NCBI GenBank assembly: GCA_902783755.1
Contig: CACZSC010000080.1
Location: 1 to 15,665, forward strand
Reading direction: 5' to 3'
DNA: 15,665 bases
Origin: an uncultured Ruminococcus sp.
Lineage (GTDB): Bacteria > Bacillota > Clostridia > Oscillospirales > CAG-272
Part shown: piece by piece, positions 7,299 to 14,600 of the stretch
Layout of the letters: each line of letters begins with the position of its first letter
Position numbering within the stretch: position 1 is the stretch's first letter
Notes under the pieces: model-generated
Seen by the model: the letters and a program-made list of their open reading frames with translations, nothing else
Told to the model about the DNA's origin: nothing
Database searches by the model: none
Position numbers and translations under genes: made by a program

Positions 7299-8547
7299 GG
7301 CGGACAAAAAGTTCTTATGGTACGCGATGCTTGCGGTGTTCGTGCTCCTGACGGTGATACTGGGAGTGATCAACATCGTGAATTTCACCATGGCGGCATC
7401 AGACGCGGACGCGCTGACCTCGAGGATCGCTGAGCAGCACGGAACGCTGAACGCGCAGGGTGACAAAAACGGAAAGAAGAATCCCCCCGGCTCCCAGGCA
7501 CAGGATGCGGATAAAGAATTCCGGCCGGGCGTCATGGGACCTGATTCCCCCGAGATGAACAACTCGCTGAGATTCTTCACGGTAGCCTATCCCAAGGGAT
7601 CCGATACCGGAGAGCTCATAGAATACAGGATGTCGGCGATCTCGGAATCCGGGGCGCTGGAACTGGCTGACAGACTGAAGAGTGAGGACATCGGCTGGAC
7701 CAACGTCATATACAGGTACAGGGTCTATACCGAGGGCGGAAGGACCTTCGTCACGGTGGTGGATCAGGGACGGGAGCTGCACACATCCTACAGGATACTG
7801 ATCATATCGGCGGTGGGATGGGCCGCAGGGCTGATCCTCAGCTACATCTTCCTCAGCCTCATAAGGAAAAAGATATTCGCACCGATAAACGACGCCGACA
7901 GGAAACAGAAACAGTTCATCTCCAGCGCCGAGGAGGAGTTCAGAATGCCCCTTACCGTGATCAGCGCCCAGAACGAACTCCTGGAGAAGGAGCACGGCAT
8001 GAGCGAGGAGACGGCGTCCATCAGGAAACAGGTCGGGAACATGGGAAGAGTCATCAAGAAGCTCTCGAATCTGGCGATTTACGAAGATGACGCGGAAAAC
8101 AGGGCGGACGTGGACCTGTCCGGTCTCCTGGACGAAAGGCTGGAGAGAAAAGCTCAGAAGTTCGCGGAACGCGGCATAAGGATCACGAAGGAGATCGAGG
8201 AGAACATCACGCTGAAATGCGACGCTGACGGAATGAAGAAGGCATTCGACGAGCTGGTGACCAACTCCCTCAAGTATTCGCTGACGGAATGCGGCATCAG
8301 GATGACCCGGGCGAACGACAGGATCACGGTGGTGTTCACGAATGACGCGGATCTGGACGACGGGCCCTGCGACATCGTGTTCGACAGGTTCACTACCCTT
8401 AAGAACGCAGCCGGGACCGACCCGGGGACAGGACAGAGAAACGACGGTCTGGGACTTGCGTACGTGAAGGATATCATAAAGAGCCACGGCGGAAGAGTCA
8501 GTGCCAAGGTCGAAAAGGGAACTTTCAGGCTCACGATAGCCCTGTAG
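7291..8547 (+). CDS. Membrane sensor histidine kinase lacking the phospho-accepting His
   Basis: This is a 418-residue sensor kinase. There are membrane segments at about 8-30 and 167-191, flanking an extracytoplasmic sensor of some 135 residues, and then a dimerisation helix. The H-box reads AEEEFRMPLT (213-222), so the residue aligned with the catalytic His of HELRTPL is Glu215 (codon GAG). The ATPase part looks sound: N-box ELVTNSLKYS with N325, F-box VFDRF (363-367) and G2 box GLGLA (386-390). It starts inside the end of the regulator gene (ATG 7291, 8-base overlap), so translation is probably coupled. It may act as an ATP-binding signal receptor that controls the regulator by contact, or work with a second kinase. 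The fold is well supported; the mechanism is open. Confidence 0.9.
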   Translation: MSKADKKFLWYAMLAVFVLLTVILGVINIVNFTMAASDADALTSRIAEQHGTLNAQGDKNGKKNPPGSQAQDADKEFRPGVMGPDSPEMNNSLRFFTVAYPKGSDTGELIEYRMSAISESGALELADRLKSEDIGWTNVIYRYRVYTEGGRTFVTVVDQGRELHTSYRILIISAVGWAAGLILSYIFLSLIRKKIFAPINDADRKQKQFISSAEEEFRMPLTVISAQNELLEKEHGMSEETASIRKQVGNMGRVIKKLSNLAIYEDDAENRADVDLSGLLDERLERKAQKFAERGIRITKEIEENITLKCDADGMKKAFDELVTNSLKYSLTECGIRMTRANDRITVVFTNDADLDDGPCDIVFDRFTTLKNAAGTDPGTGQRNDGLGLAYVKDIIKSHGGRVSAKVEKGTFRLTIAL

Positions 8548-8586
8548 GGCAGATCATAAAAGAACGGAAGAAAGGAGGTGGCGTGC

Positions 8587-9327
8587 GTGGACGCTGTTGC
8601 TGAACAGGCCGTCGGGATCGCAGAGAAGCCCGTTGTGGTGATGAAGCGGTATGAGCTTAAGTACATACTGTCAGCGGATCAGACGGAGTATCTTAAAAAG
8701 AGCCTGGAGGGACATATGCAACCCGACAGATACGGAAAGACTCCGATCGCGTCCCTGTACTACGACACCCCCGATTTCCGTCTCATAAGGACCAGCGTTG
8801 AAAAACCGGAATTCAAGGAAAAGATAAGGCTCAGGTCATACGGTCTTGCCACCGAAACCTCTCCCGTATATCTTGAACTCAAGAGAAAAGCCTACGGGAT
8901 CGTGTACAAGAGAAGGGTGCAGACCACGATACCTCTCGTGAAACGGTTCTTCGCCGGGGAGGGCGACATATGCGCCGCGGGCCAGATAAACTCAGAGATA
9001 ACCACATTCAGGGACTATTACGGGAACCTGGTCCCGTCCTGTCTCATCATATACGACAGGACGGCGTACTTCGAGTCCGGAGGGGACCTGAGGCTCACCA
9101 TTGACGAGGATCCCAGATACAGGACAGACCATCTGAGGCTCACGGAGTCCATGGACGGTATCTCCCTTCTCGACGGAGGACAGACGATCCTTGAGATCAA
9201 GGTCCAGGAATCCATGCCTCTGTGGCTGACCAAAATACTTTCAGACGGACACATATACAAGGGAAGCTATTCCAAATACGGCGAAGCCTACCGCCAGCAG
9301 CTGCTTAAAGTTACAGGCAATTTCTGA
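8587..9327 (+). CDS. VTC-domain polyphosphate polymerase-like protein
   Basis: This 246-residue protein is of the VTC family (CYTH/triphosphate-tunnel fold). In yeast Vtc4 this domain makes polyphosphate from ATP; the bacterial substrate and product are unproven. Visible family motifs, in order: RYELKYIL (21-28), SLYYDTP (56-62), EKPEFKEKIRLRSYG (72-86), LELKRK (96-101), VYKRR (106-110), LTIDED (170-175), ILEIKVQ (201-207) and YSKYGEAYR (228-236). These Lys, Arg and Glu residues line the tunnel in the family. A GTG at 8578 overlaps the ribosome site AAAGGAGG itself (8571-8578), so I place the start at GTG 8587, 8 bases after it; ATG 8641 is a second option. It lies 39 bases after the kinase and 18 before the DUF4956 gene, a pairing common in clostridia. 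Confidence 0.88.
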   Translation: MDAVAEQAVGIAEKPVVVMKRYELKYILSADQTEYLKKSLEGHMQPDRYGKTPIASLYYDTPDFRLIRTSVEKPEFKEKIRLRSYGLATETSPVYLELKRKAYGIVYKRRVQTTIPLVKRFFAGEGDICAAGQINSEITTFRDYYGNLVPSCLIIYDRTAYFESGGDLRLTIDEDPRYRTDHLRLTESMDGISLLDGGQTILEIKVQESMPLWLTKILSDGHIYKGSYSKYGEAYRQQLLKVTGNF

Positions 9328-9345
9328 CAAAGTGAGGACGATCAA

Positions 9346-10017
9346 ATGTTTGACTCCATCTACACATCAACAGTGACACCGGCGCAGTTCTTCCTGATGG
9401 CCGGGGTATCCATAGCGGCGGGATTCATCTTCTCATGGCTAATGAGCCTGAGGATCAGGTCCACCAAAAGATTCTTCCTCGTGACATCCCTCGTACCGTT
9501 CGTTGTCGCGGCGGTCATCACCTTCGTAAACGGCAACATCGGGGCGGGCGTCGCCATCGGCGGAGCGTTCACCCTGATCAGGTTCAGATCGGCCCAGGGA
9601 AGTGCGGACGAGATCGTTTCCGTCCTGATAGCCATGGGTTCGGGCATAGCGTTCGGAATGGGATATCTGGGGTACGGCGCCATAATCCTGCTGGGCCTCG
9701 GCGTAATATTCCTTCTGGTTTCGTTCCTGCCGATATTCGAACACCGGGGCAGGGCTTCAGAACAGCTGCTGAGGGTCACGATACCCGAATCCCTGGAATA
9801 CACGGGTGCGTTCGACGACATCTTTTCCCACTATCTCAAGAAATATGAATCCGTGGGAGTAAAGACTACGGGAATGGGCTCCATGTTCAGACTTTCCTAC
9901 AGGATAGTCATGAAAGATCCGAAAGAGGAGAAAGCTTTCATCGACGAGTTGAGGACGAAGAACGGGAATCTCGAGATAGCCATTCTTCCGTACGTGGAAG
10001 AGACCAACCAGCTCTGA
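9346..10017 (+). CDS. DUF4956 family membrane protein
   Basis: This is a 223-residue integral membrane protein. About four hydrophobic segments lie at 13-34, 43-62, 87-108 and 109-130, with a glycine-rich stretch between them. The family signature GAFTLIRFRSAQGSADEI (73-90) is clear: a conserved Arg-rich loop between membrane helices. A cytosolic alpha/beta tail of about 90 residues follows. The function is unknown, but the gene nearly always travels with VTC-domain genes, and often with CotH-kinase and Cthe_2159-like genes. A role as membrane partner or channel for the VTC protein is the natural guess. GAGGA (9334-9338) lies 7 bases before the ATG. It sits inside the operon with gaps of 18 and 17 bases. 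Confidence 0.88.
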   Translation: MFDSIYTSTVTPAQFFLMAGVSIAAGFIFSWLMSLRIRSTKRFFLVTSLVPFVVAAVITFVNGNIGAGVAIGGAFTLIRFRSAQGSADEIVSVLIAMGSGIAFGMGYLGYGAIILLGLGVIFLLVSFLPIFEHRGRASEQLLRVTIPESLEYTGAFDDIFSHYLKKYESVGVKTTGMGSMFRLSYRIVMKDPKEEKAFIDELRTKNGNLEIAILPYVEETNQL

Positions 10018-10034
10018 CAGAACGGGTAGTGGAT

Positions 10035-11678
10035 ATGAGAAACAAGATTTTTTGTCTGCTCATTGCGGCGCTGCTGTCAATGGCGGCGGCTCTCGCAGGG
10101 TGCACGGTAACGGATCCTCCGGAGGAGCCAGAGGACACCGGTGATACCGGCGGATATTTTTCGGACGGCGACTTCAGAGAGGCCTATCTTGAGGAGCCGG
10201 ACGCCGTGATAACCCTTTCCGGCGGCACGGGTACACTCTCTGATTCCACAAGAGGTTCTTCCGGAACGGAGGTCAGGATAACTGCGAAGGGGATCTACCT
10301 TATACAGGGCGAGTCCGACGGTGTTCAGATCGTGATCGATGAAGGGGATAAATCGGGAAACATCTATCTCATCTTCGACAACGTGTCAATGAAAAACAAC
10401 GGTTCCTGTGTATACGTGAAGGACGCCGACAAGGTGATCTTCCAGTCCGTTGGCACGTCGTCACTCGAGAACACCAAAGCCTCAGACGGGGCGATATACT
10501 CAAAGGATGACATAAGCTTCAGCGGTTCCGGAACGCTGAACATCATCTCGGCAAAGCACGGTATCGAAGGCAATGACGACGTAGTCATCACCGGAGGCGT
10601 GCTGAACATAACTTCCGCAAACGCCGGCATCAAGGCCAACGATTCCATAAGGATCGGCGGCGGTGAGATAAACATCACGTCGGGCCGGGACGGCCTTAAG
10701 GTGGACTCCGACGAGGGCACCGGATATTTCGTGATGACGGACGGCACTGTGACCGTGGACGCGGGGTACGACGCCGTGGACATAGGGACTTCGGAACCTG
10801 TGGATTATACGGGATTCATGTCCCTTGAGGGCGGTACCATCGTCCTTATGGCGGGCGGAGGACAGTCATATCCCCTGTCCGACAGGTCCCAGAAGGGCCT
10901 TAAGTGCGAAGGCAACATATACCTGAGAGGCGCGTCTGCAGACATCTCAACAGCGGATGACGGAGTCCATTCAGAGAAGAGCATACTCATCGAGGCGGGA
11001 GAGGTCAGCATCGCCTGCAGCGACGACGGGATATCCGCCGACGGGGCAGCAGAGATCTCGGGCGGCAGTGTGCGGATCACAAAAGCCTACGAAGGCATCG
11101 ACGCGGAATCGGTGCTCATAACCGGAGGCAATGTCAGTATCGTATCCAGCGATGACGGTATCAATACGTCGGTGGAGATGGGATCCAGGACCGAGGGCAT
11201 ATCACTTTCCGGCAGATCATATACGGTGGGTGACGTGATAATATCCGGCGGGAACACATACGTGAACGCGGTGGGCGACGGCATCGATTCCAACAATTCC
11301 ATATATATCGAAGGCGGCATACTGGTGGTGGAAGGCCCTTCCAACAGGAGCAACAGCGTGTTCGATTACGGCGACGGGGAAGAGTATGTGCTTTCTGTCA
11401 CCGGGGGATATATAATCGCCACCGGAAACGGCGAGAGGATAAGCAACTTCAACGCAGGCACCCAGGCGTCGGCCCTGATATACCTGCCGTCACCGTCGGG
11501 ATCAAAGATCTCGGTGAACGACGGATCGGAGTGGAGCGTCGAGCTGCAGAGATCCTTCGCATGCATCATTTATTCATCACCTGACATGGAGGAGGGCGGC
11601 ACGTATACGCTGACCTCCGGAGAAAAAACCGAGGAATTCACACTGAACGGGCTGTACTATTCCAGTTTCGGCTATTAA
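10035..11678 (+). CDS. Cthe_2159-like parallel beta-helix lipoprotein
   Basis: This 547-residue secreted lipoprotein begins with a signal peptide ending in the lipobox LAGC (20-23), so Cys23 should be lipidated and held in the outer face of the membrane. An acidic, Pro-rich linker follows. The rest is a repetitive beta-helix with many turns of the type GGxxxIxSxxDGI, rich in Asp and Gly, as in the carbohydrate-binding family of Clostridium thermocellum Cthe_2159, which binds acidic and cellulosic polysaccharides and calcium. No catalytic motif is visible. Starts at GTG 10029 and ATG 10035 are both possible, and neither has a strong ribosome site; I prefer the ATG because MRNK leads directly into the signal peptide. 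The next gene but one encodes a paralogue with a wall anchor. Confidence 0.82.
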   Translation: MRNKIFCLLIAALLSMAAALAGCTVTDPPEEPEDTGDTGGYFSDGDFREAYLEEPDAVITLSGGTGTLSDSTRGSSGTEVRITAKGIYLIQGESDGVQIVIDEGDKSGNIYLIFDNVSMKNNGSCVYVKDADKVIFQSVGTSSLENTKASDGAIYSKDDISFSGSGTLNIISAKHGIEGNDDVVITGGVLNITSANAGIKANDSIRIGGGEINITSGRDGLKVDSDEGTGYFVMTDGTVTVDAGYDAVDIGTSEPVDYTGFMSLEGGTIVLMAGGGQSYPLSDRSQKGLKCEGNIYLRGASADISTADDGVHSEKSILIEAGEVSIACSDDGISADGAAEISGGSVRITKAYEGIDAESVLITGGNVSIVSSDDGINTSVEMGSRTEGISLSGRSYTVGDVIISGGNTYVNAVGDGIDSNNSIYIEGGILVVEGPSNRSNSVFDYGDGEEYVLSVTGGYIIATGNGERISNFNAGTQASALIYLPSPSGSKISVNDGSEWSVELQRSFACIIYSSPDMEEGGTYTLTSGEKTEEFTLNGLYYSSFGY

Positions 11679-11779
11679 TGCCGTGGATCAGGAAGTTTAC
11701 AAAGAAAGAAAAACACCTTTCCGGGATGATCCGCCAGATAAAGCGCTTCATCCCGGTACTGCAAAAAAGAGGTCGATGA
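11678..11779 (+). CDS. Possible small cationic peptide (33 codons), overlapping-stop start
   Basis: An ATG at 11678 overlaps the preceding stop as TAATG, runs 33 codons, and ends at TGA 11777-11779, one base before the TTG start of the next gene. It therefore fills the gap exactly, as coupled genes do. The peptide begins MPWIRKFTKKEKH and ends VLQKRGR; it has 11 Lys/Arg and one acidic residue, and its central part could form an amphipathic helix. There is no ribosome site of its own, so it would depend on re-initiation. Another frame here is open too, so chance is a serious alternative. I do not recognise a family. Confidence 0.3.
   Translation: MPWIRKFTKKEKHLSGMIRQIKRFIPVLQKRGR
11721..11756. 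repeat. Hairpin between the two beta-helix paralogues
   Basis: CCGGGATG (11721-11728) is the perfect reverse complement of CATCCCGG (11749-11756), with a 20-base loop. No T-tract follows on the plus strand, so it is not a usual terminator. It could lower read-through, protect an mRNA end, or mark a processing site between the lipoprotein and SLH genes. It overlaps the possible small peptide gene. Confidence 0.5.
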
Positions 11780-11780
11780 T

Positions 11781-14258
11781 TTGAAAAGATATATAAAGTC
11801 TGTATCAGCCGCGCTGATCGCGGTCATCGTTGCCGCCATGTCCGCGGCATGTATCTCTGCCGCCACCATCACGCAGGCAGATGCAGTGTTAAACTTCACG
11901 GATACGGGCGTAAGCCTGATCTCGGGAGGAACGGACGGTTACAAGACTGAAGGGACTACCCTTACGATAACAGAAGCGGGAACATACCTGGTCACCGGCA
12001 GCTGCCGGTCCGGTTCCATAGTCATAAAGAAAGGCGTCACCGGCGTGAAGCTGGTCCTGCAGGATCTGACTCTGTCCTGTGACAGCACAGCTCCTCTCCT
12101 GCTCAAGAAGGGAGCATCAGCGGACGTGATCATAAGCGGCAGAGTGGTCCTGACAGACCTTGAGGATCCGTCGAAGGACGGGACTGACGACAACTTCGAG
12201 GGAACTGCCGTCAAGGTCAACGGGGAAGGCGCGGTGCTCACGGTATACGGCAACGGTACTCTCGTGGCCGACGGGAGCCGGTGCAAGAACGGGATCAAGG
12301 CCGGTGAAGGCTCGAAGATCGTTATAAACGGAGCGAAGATCAGCGTCTCCGCCGCGAACAACGGCATCGCCTCCGACGGGTCCATAGAGATAAACGGCGG
12401 TAATATCGGTATCACCTGTGAAAACGATGGTCTGAAGTCCGAACCGGACGAGACCGCCAGCGAGGGAAAAATAACAATAAACGCCGGACAGATAACCATC
12501 GACGCCGGCGGCGACGGGATACAGGCCAGGTCATCAGTAGTCATCAACGGCGGAACGTTAAAGATCACGGCCGGATCCGACGGGATTCAGAGCTATGAGA
12601 ACATCACCATCACCGCGGGTACTTTCGACATCACCTGCGGAGGCGGCAGTGGCTCCACATCATTCAACGATGATACCTTGAGCGCCAAAGGCATCAAGGT
12701 TTCGCCTGAGACCGATGAGGAAGACTTTGACGGTCTGATATCCATAAGCGGCGGGACATTCAGCGTGGATTCCGCAGACGATGCGATCCATTCCGACGGC
12801 AATGTGACCATAACGGGCGGGGTCTTCGCCATAAGCACCGGGGATGACGGAGTACATGCCAATAATGAACTGAGGCTCGGCACCGAGAACGGATACGAGA
12901 GAGATCCGGATTTCGAGATAAAAAAGAGCTATGAAGGACTTGAAGCCGCAAACATGTACATATACTCTGGAAGATACCGCATCCAGGCCAGCGACGACGG
13001 CATCAACGCCGCAGGCGGCTCATCCAACGGATCCGATTTCGGGTTCGGATGGGGCAATGATTTCGGCCGCGGAGGCGGAGGAAGACCCGGCGGCGGCCCC
13101 GGCGGCGGATTTCCGGGCGGAGGTCCCGGCGGCTTCGGAGAAGCAGGGGACTACAACATCTATGTATACGGCGGAGAGGTATATATAGACTGCACCGGGG
13201 ACGGGATAGACTCCAACGGAGCCATCTATCTTTACGGCGGAACTCTTACCGTGCTCAGCATGCAGGCAAACGGAGACAACTCTCCTTTGGACTGCGAGAG
13301 CGAACTTGTTATAGAAGGAGCCACGGTATTTGGTGCGGGCAGCAGCGGCATGATGAGATCCGGACCTTCCGGACAGGCATATCTGCAGAGTTCCTCCCGC
13401 GTTGCTGCCGGTACCGTGATAAACGTGACCAGCGGTAACACCGTGGTATATTCCGAAAAACTGGTGAGAAACGTCAGCTTCATCATATTCTCCTCCCCGA
13501 CGGTGTCCGGAAATTCCCTGACTACCGCAGGCAGCGTGGACAACTGCGTGAGCGACTCGTGGAAACACAGATGGGATGCCGGAACGTCCGCATCGGGCGT
13601 GATAACATATACATGCGAAAGCTGCGGCGCCACAGAAAGACAGTCATACGCGTCGGGCGCCCGGGAGGCCGAGAACATCACGGCTGAGATCGAAGTCACC
13701 GCGCAGAACACTGACGGACCTTCATCCTGGGCAAAGGACGAAGTGGAGGCAGCCATAGCGGAAGACCTGGTCCCCGAATCGCTCCAGAAGGATTACACTT
13801 CTCCCATAACCAGGGGTGAGGTGGCGGAAATGTTCATCAGCCTTCTCGAGAAAGCCTCCGGGAAGACCGTTGAGGAGATCATGGCCGAAAAGGGCGTGAC
13901 GGTAAACGAAAACGCTTTTTCTGACACTGACGACAGAGCGGTGCTATGTGCAAACGCCCTCGGCATCATCAACGGCATGGGTGACGGAAGGTTCGCACCT
14001 GACAGCACCCTCAAGAGAGCCCAGATAGCCGCGATAATCAACCGCGTGGCAAGGGTGATGGGCGTGGAGACTTCCGGATATACACATGATTTCACTGATA
14101 TCATAGGCAACTATTCATGGGCAGACAGCGAGCTGGGATGGCCGGTGCATGCTGGCATAATAAACGGTGTCGGCCAGGGCAGGTTCAGCCCGGGCGGAGA
14201 CCTGACCACCGAGCAGGCGATACTGATAACGTACAGGGCCCTGAACGCTCTGAAATAA
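11781..14258 (+). CDS. Cthe_2159-like beta-helix protein with Gly-rich loop and C-terminal SLH repeats
   Basis: This 825-residue exported protein starts at TTG 11781 (AGAGG at 11768-11772, 8 bases upstream; the nearby ATG at 11776 leads straight to a stop). A signal peptide with likely cleavage after CISA is followed by a beta-helix of the same family as the upstream lipoprotein, with many GGxxxI and DGI turns. A Gly/Pro-rich insertion (about 412-456) interrupts it, and the helix resumes to about 560. Residues 587-620 hold a short ribbon-like segment with CESC (612-615), a form common in clostridial surface proteins. Three SLH repeats end the chain (about 645-700, 713-762, 770-824), including MGDGRFAPDSTL and VGQGRFSPGGDL. 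It should sit on the wall, while its paralogue sits on the membrane. A terminator follows at 14280. Confidence 0.87.
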   Translation: MKRYIKSVSAALIAVIVAAMSAACISAATITQADAVLNFTDTGVSLISGGTDGYKTEGTTLTITEAGTYLVTGSCRSGSIVIKKGVTGVKLVLQDLTLSCDSTAPLLLKKGASADVIISGRVVLTDLEDPSKDGTDDNFEGTAVKVNGEGAVLTVYGNGTLVADGSRCKNGIKAGEGSKIVINGAKISVSAANNGIASDGSIEINGGNIGITCENDGLKSEPDETASEGKITINAGQITIDAGGDGIQARSSVVINGGTLKITAGSDGIQSYENITITAGTFDITCGGGSGSTSFNDDTLSAKGIKVSPETDEEDFDGLISISGGTFSVDSADDAIHSDGNVTITGGVFAISTGDDGVHANNELRLGTENGYERDPDFEIKKSYEGLEAANMYIYSGRYRIQASDDGINAAGGSSNGSDFGFGWGNDFGRGGGGRPGGGPGGGFPGGGPGGFGEAGDYNIYVYGGEVYIDCTGDGIDSNGAIYLYGGTLTVLSMQANGDNSPLDCESELVIEGATVFGAGSSGMMRSGPSGQAYLQSSSRVAAGTVINVTSGNTVVYSEKLVRNVSFIIFSSPTVSGNSLTTAGSVDNCVSDSWKHRWDAGTSASGVITYTCESCGATERQSYASGAREAENITAEIEVTAQNTDGPSSWAKDEVEAAIAEDLVPESLQKDYTSPITRGEVAEMFISLLEKASGKTVEEIMAEKGVTVNENAFSDTDDRAVLCANALGIINGMGDGRFAPDSTLKRAQIAAIINRVARVMGVETSGYTHDFTDIIGNYSWADSELGWPVHAGIINGVGQGRFSPGGDLTTEQAILITYRALNALK
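13065..13139 (+). repeat. Glycine/proline-coding low-complexity repeat
   Basis: GGCGG-type units repeat for about 75 bases and encode a tract such as RPGGGPGGGFPGGGPGG inside the beta-helix protein. It is in frame and looks like a flexible loop leaving one turn of the helix. Similar short repeats are prone to length change. Confidence 0.8.
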
Positions 14259-14279
14259 GTCCTGAATAACAACGGAAAC

Positions 14280-14314
14280 AATGCATCTGTCAGCATACGG
14301 CAGGTGCATTTTTT
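14280..14314 (+). terminator. Terminator of the regulator-to-SLH operon
   Basis: AATGCATCTG (14280-14289) pairs with CAGGTGCATT (14301-14310), ten base pairs with one G-T wobble and an 11-base loop. A run of six T (14309-14314) overlaps the stem end. It lies 21 bases after the stop at 14258 and probably ends the whole operon started at 6645. Confidence 0.85.
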
Positions 14315-14411
14315 CTGTTTATAAAAGCCATCTAATTAGCAATTTACACAAAAAACATTCCCTATATTTATATAATCATACGAAATGACAGAACGGGCCG
14401 GGAAATTGGCT

Positions 14412-14428
14412 TTTTTTACTGTAAAAAA
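14412..14428. promoter_or_regulatory. 17-bp palindrome, operator-like
   Basis: TTTTTTACTGTAAAAAA is a perfect inverted repeat of 8-base arms around one central T. It overlaps the -35 part of a candidate promoter (TGTAAA-N17-TAGAAT), the right place for a repressor. The half-site CTGTAAAA recurs at 14478-14485. The symmetry is seen directly; the regulator is unknown, and A/T richness makes chance more likely. Confidence 0.4.
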
Positions 14429-14509
14429 CAACGCAAAAATGATAGAATTAGACAGTGACAGATATCGTTGGATGATTCTGTAAAATAGCTTTCTCTGATT
14501 CTTTTTTAC

Positions 14510-14545
14510 CTCATCACATACAGGGCGCTGGGCGCTTTGAAATAG
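14510..14545 (+). pseudogene. Relic of the 3' end of an SLH gene
   Basis: In one frame this spells LITYRALGALK and then TAG. That is the exact C-terminal pattern of the SLH protein ending at 14258 (LITYRALNALK, then TAA) and of the one at the left edge (LITYRGLSALKK). An in-frame stop (TAG at 14486-14488) lies upstream, and the codons between it and 14510 do not match SLH. Only about 36 bases of the old gene remain. It points to deletion or recombination between the 3' ends of tandem SLH genes. Confidence 0.65.
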
Positions 14546-14600
14546 TCAGCAAATACCTTGACATAGATCAGAATAACAAGAAATAAAAAGGAGAACCGCA

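Larger units (their letters stand above)
14315..14600 (+). other. AT-rich spacer upstream of the CBM9-SLH gene
   Basis: This stretch of 286 bases holds no convincing gene. It contains TTTACA (14343-14348) and a consensus TATAAT (14371-14376), but 22 bases apart, so the promoter call is weak. A second candidate is TGTAAA (14420-14425), 17 bases, TAGAAT (14443-14448), which overlaps a palindrome. The end of an SLH gene survives at 14510-14545. The leader ends with AGGAG (14589-14593), 7 bases before the ATG at 14601. Confidence 0.5.

Noticed and set aside
7399..8487. Minus-strand open frame of 362 codons opposite the kinase gene
   Set aside because: The plus strand encodes clear kinase boxes in an overlapping operon; the reverse frame has no recognisable domain and is a codon-bias shadow.
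6687..8547. Sequencing error as the cause of the missing kinase His
   Set aside because: CAC or CAT to GAG needs at least two base changes, and four separate receiver changes in the partner gene would also have to be errors, with all frames intact.
8578..8586. Start of the VTC gene at GTG 8578
   Set aside because: The codon overlaps the AAAGGAGG ribosome site itself; GTG 8587 is at ideal spacing.
13065..13139. CRISPR or satellite array
   Set aside because: The repeats are short, without spacers, and encode an in-frame Gly/Pro tract.
14385..14483. Small gene of 32 codons starting at ATG 14385
   Set aside because: It has no ribosome site, begins almost at the -10-like TATAAT, and spans the palindrome; the composition looks non-coding.
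14558..14586. Promoter from a perfect TTGACA at 14558-14563
   Set aside because: The only -10 at proper spacing is AAATAA, and the start would fall inside the ribosome site at 14589-14593, so no usable leader remains.
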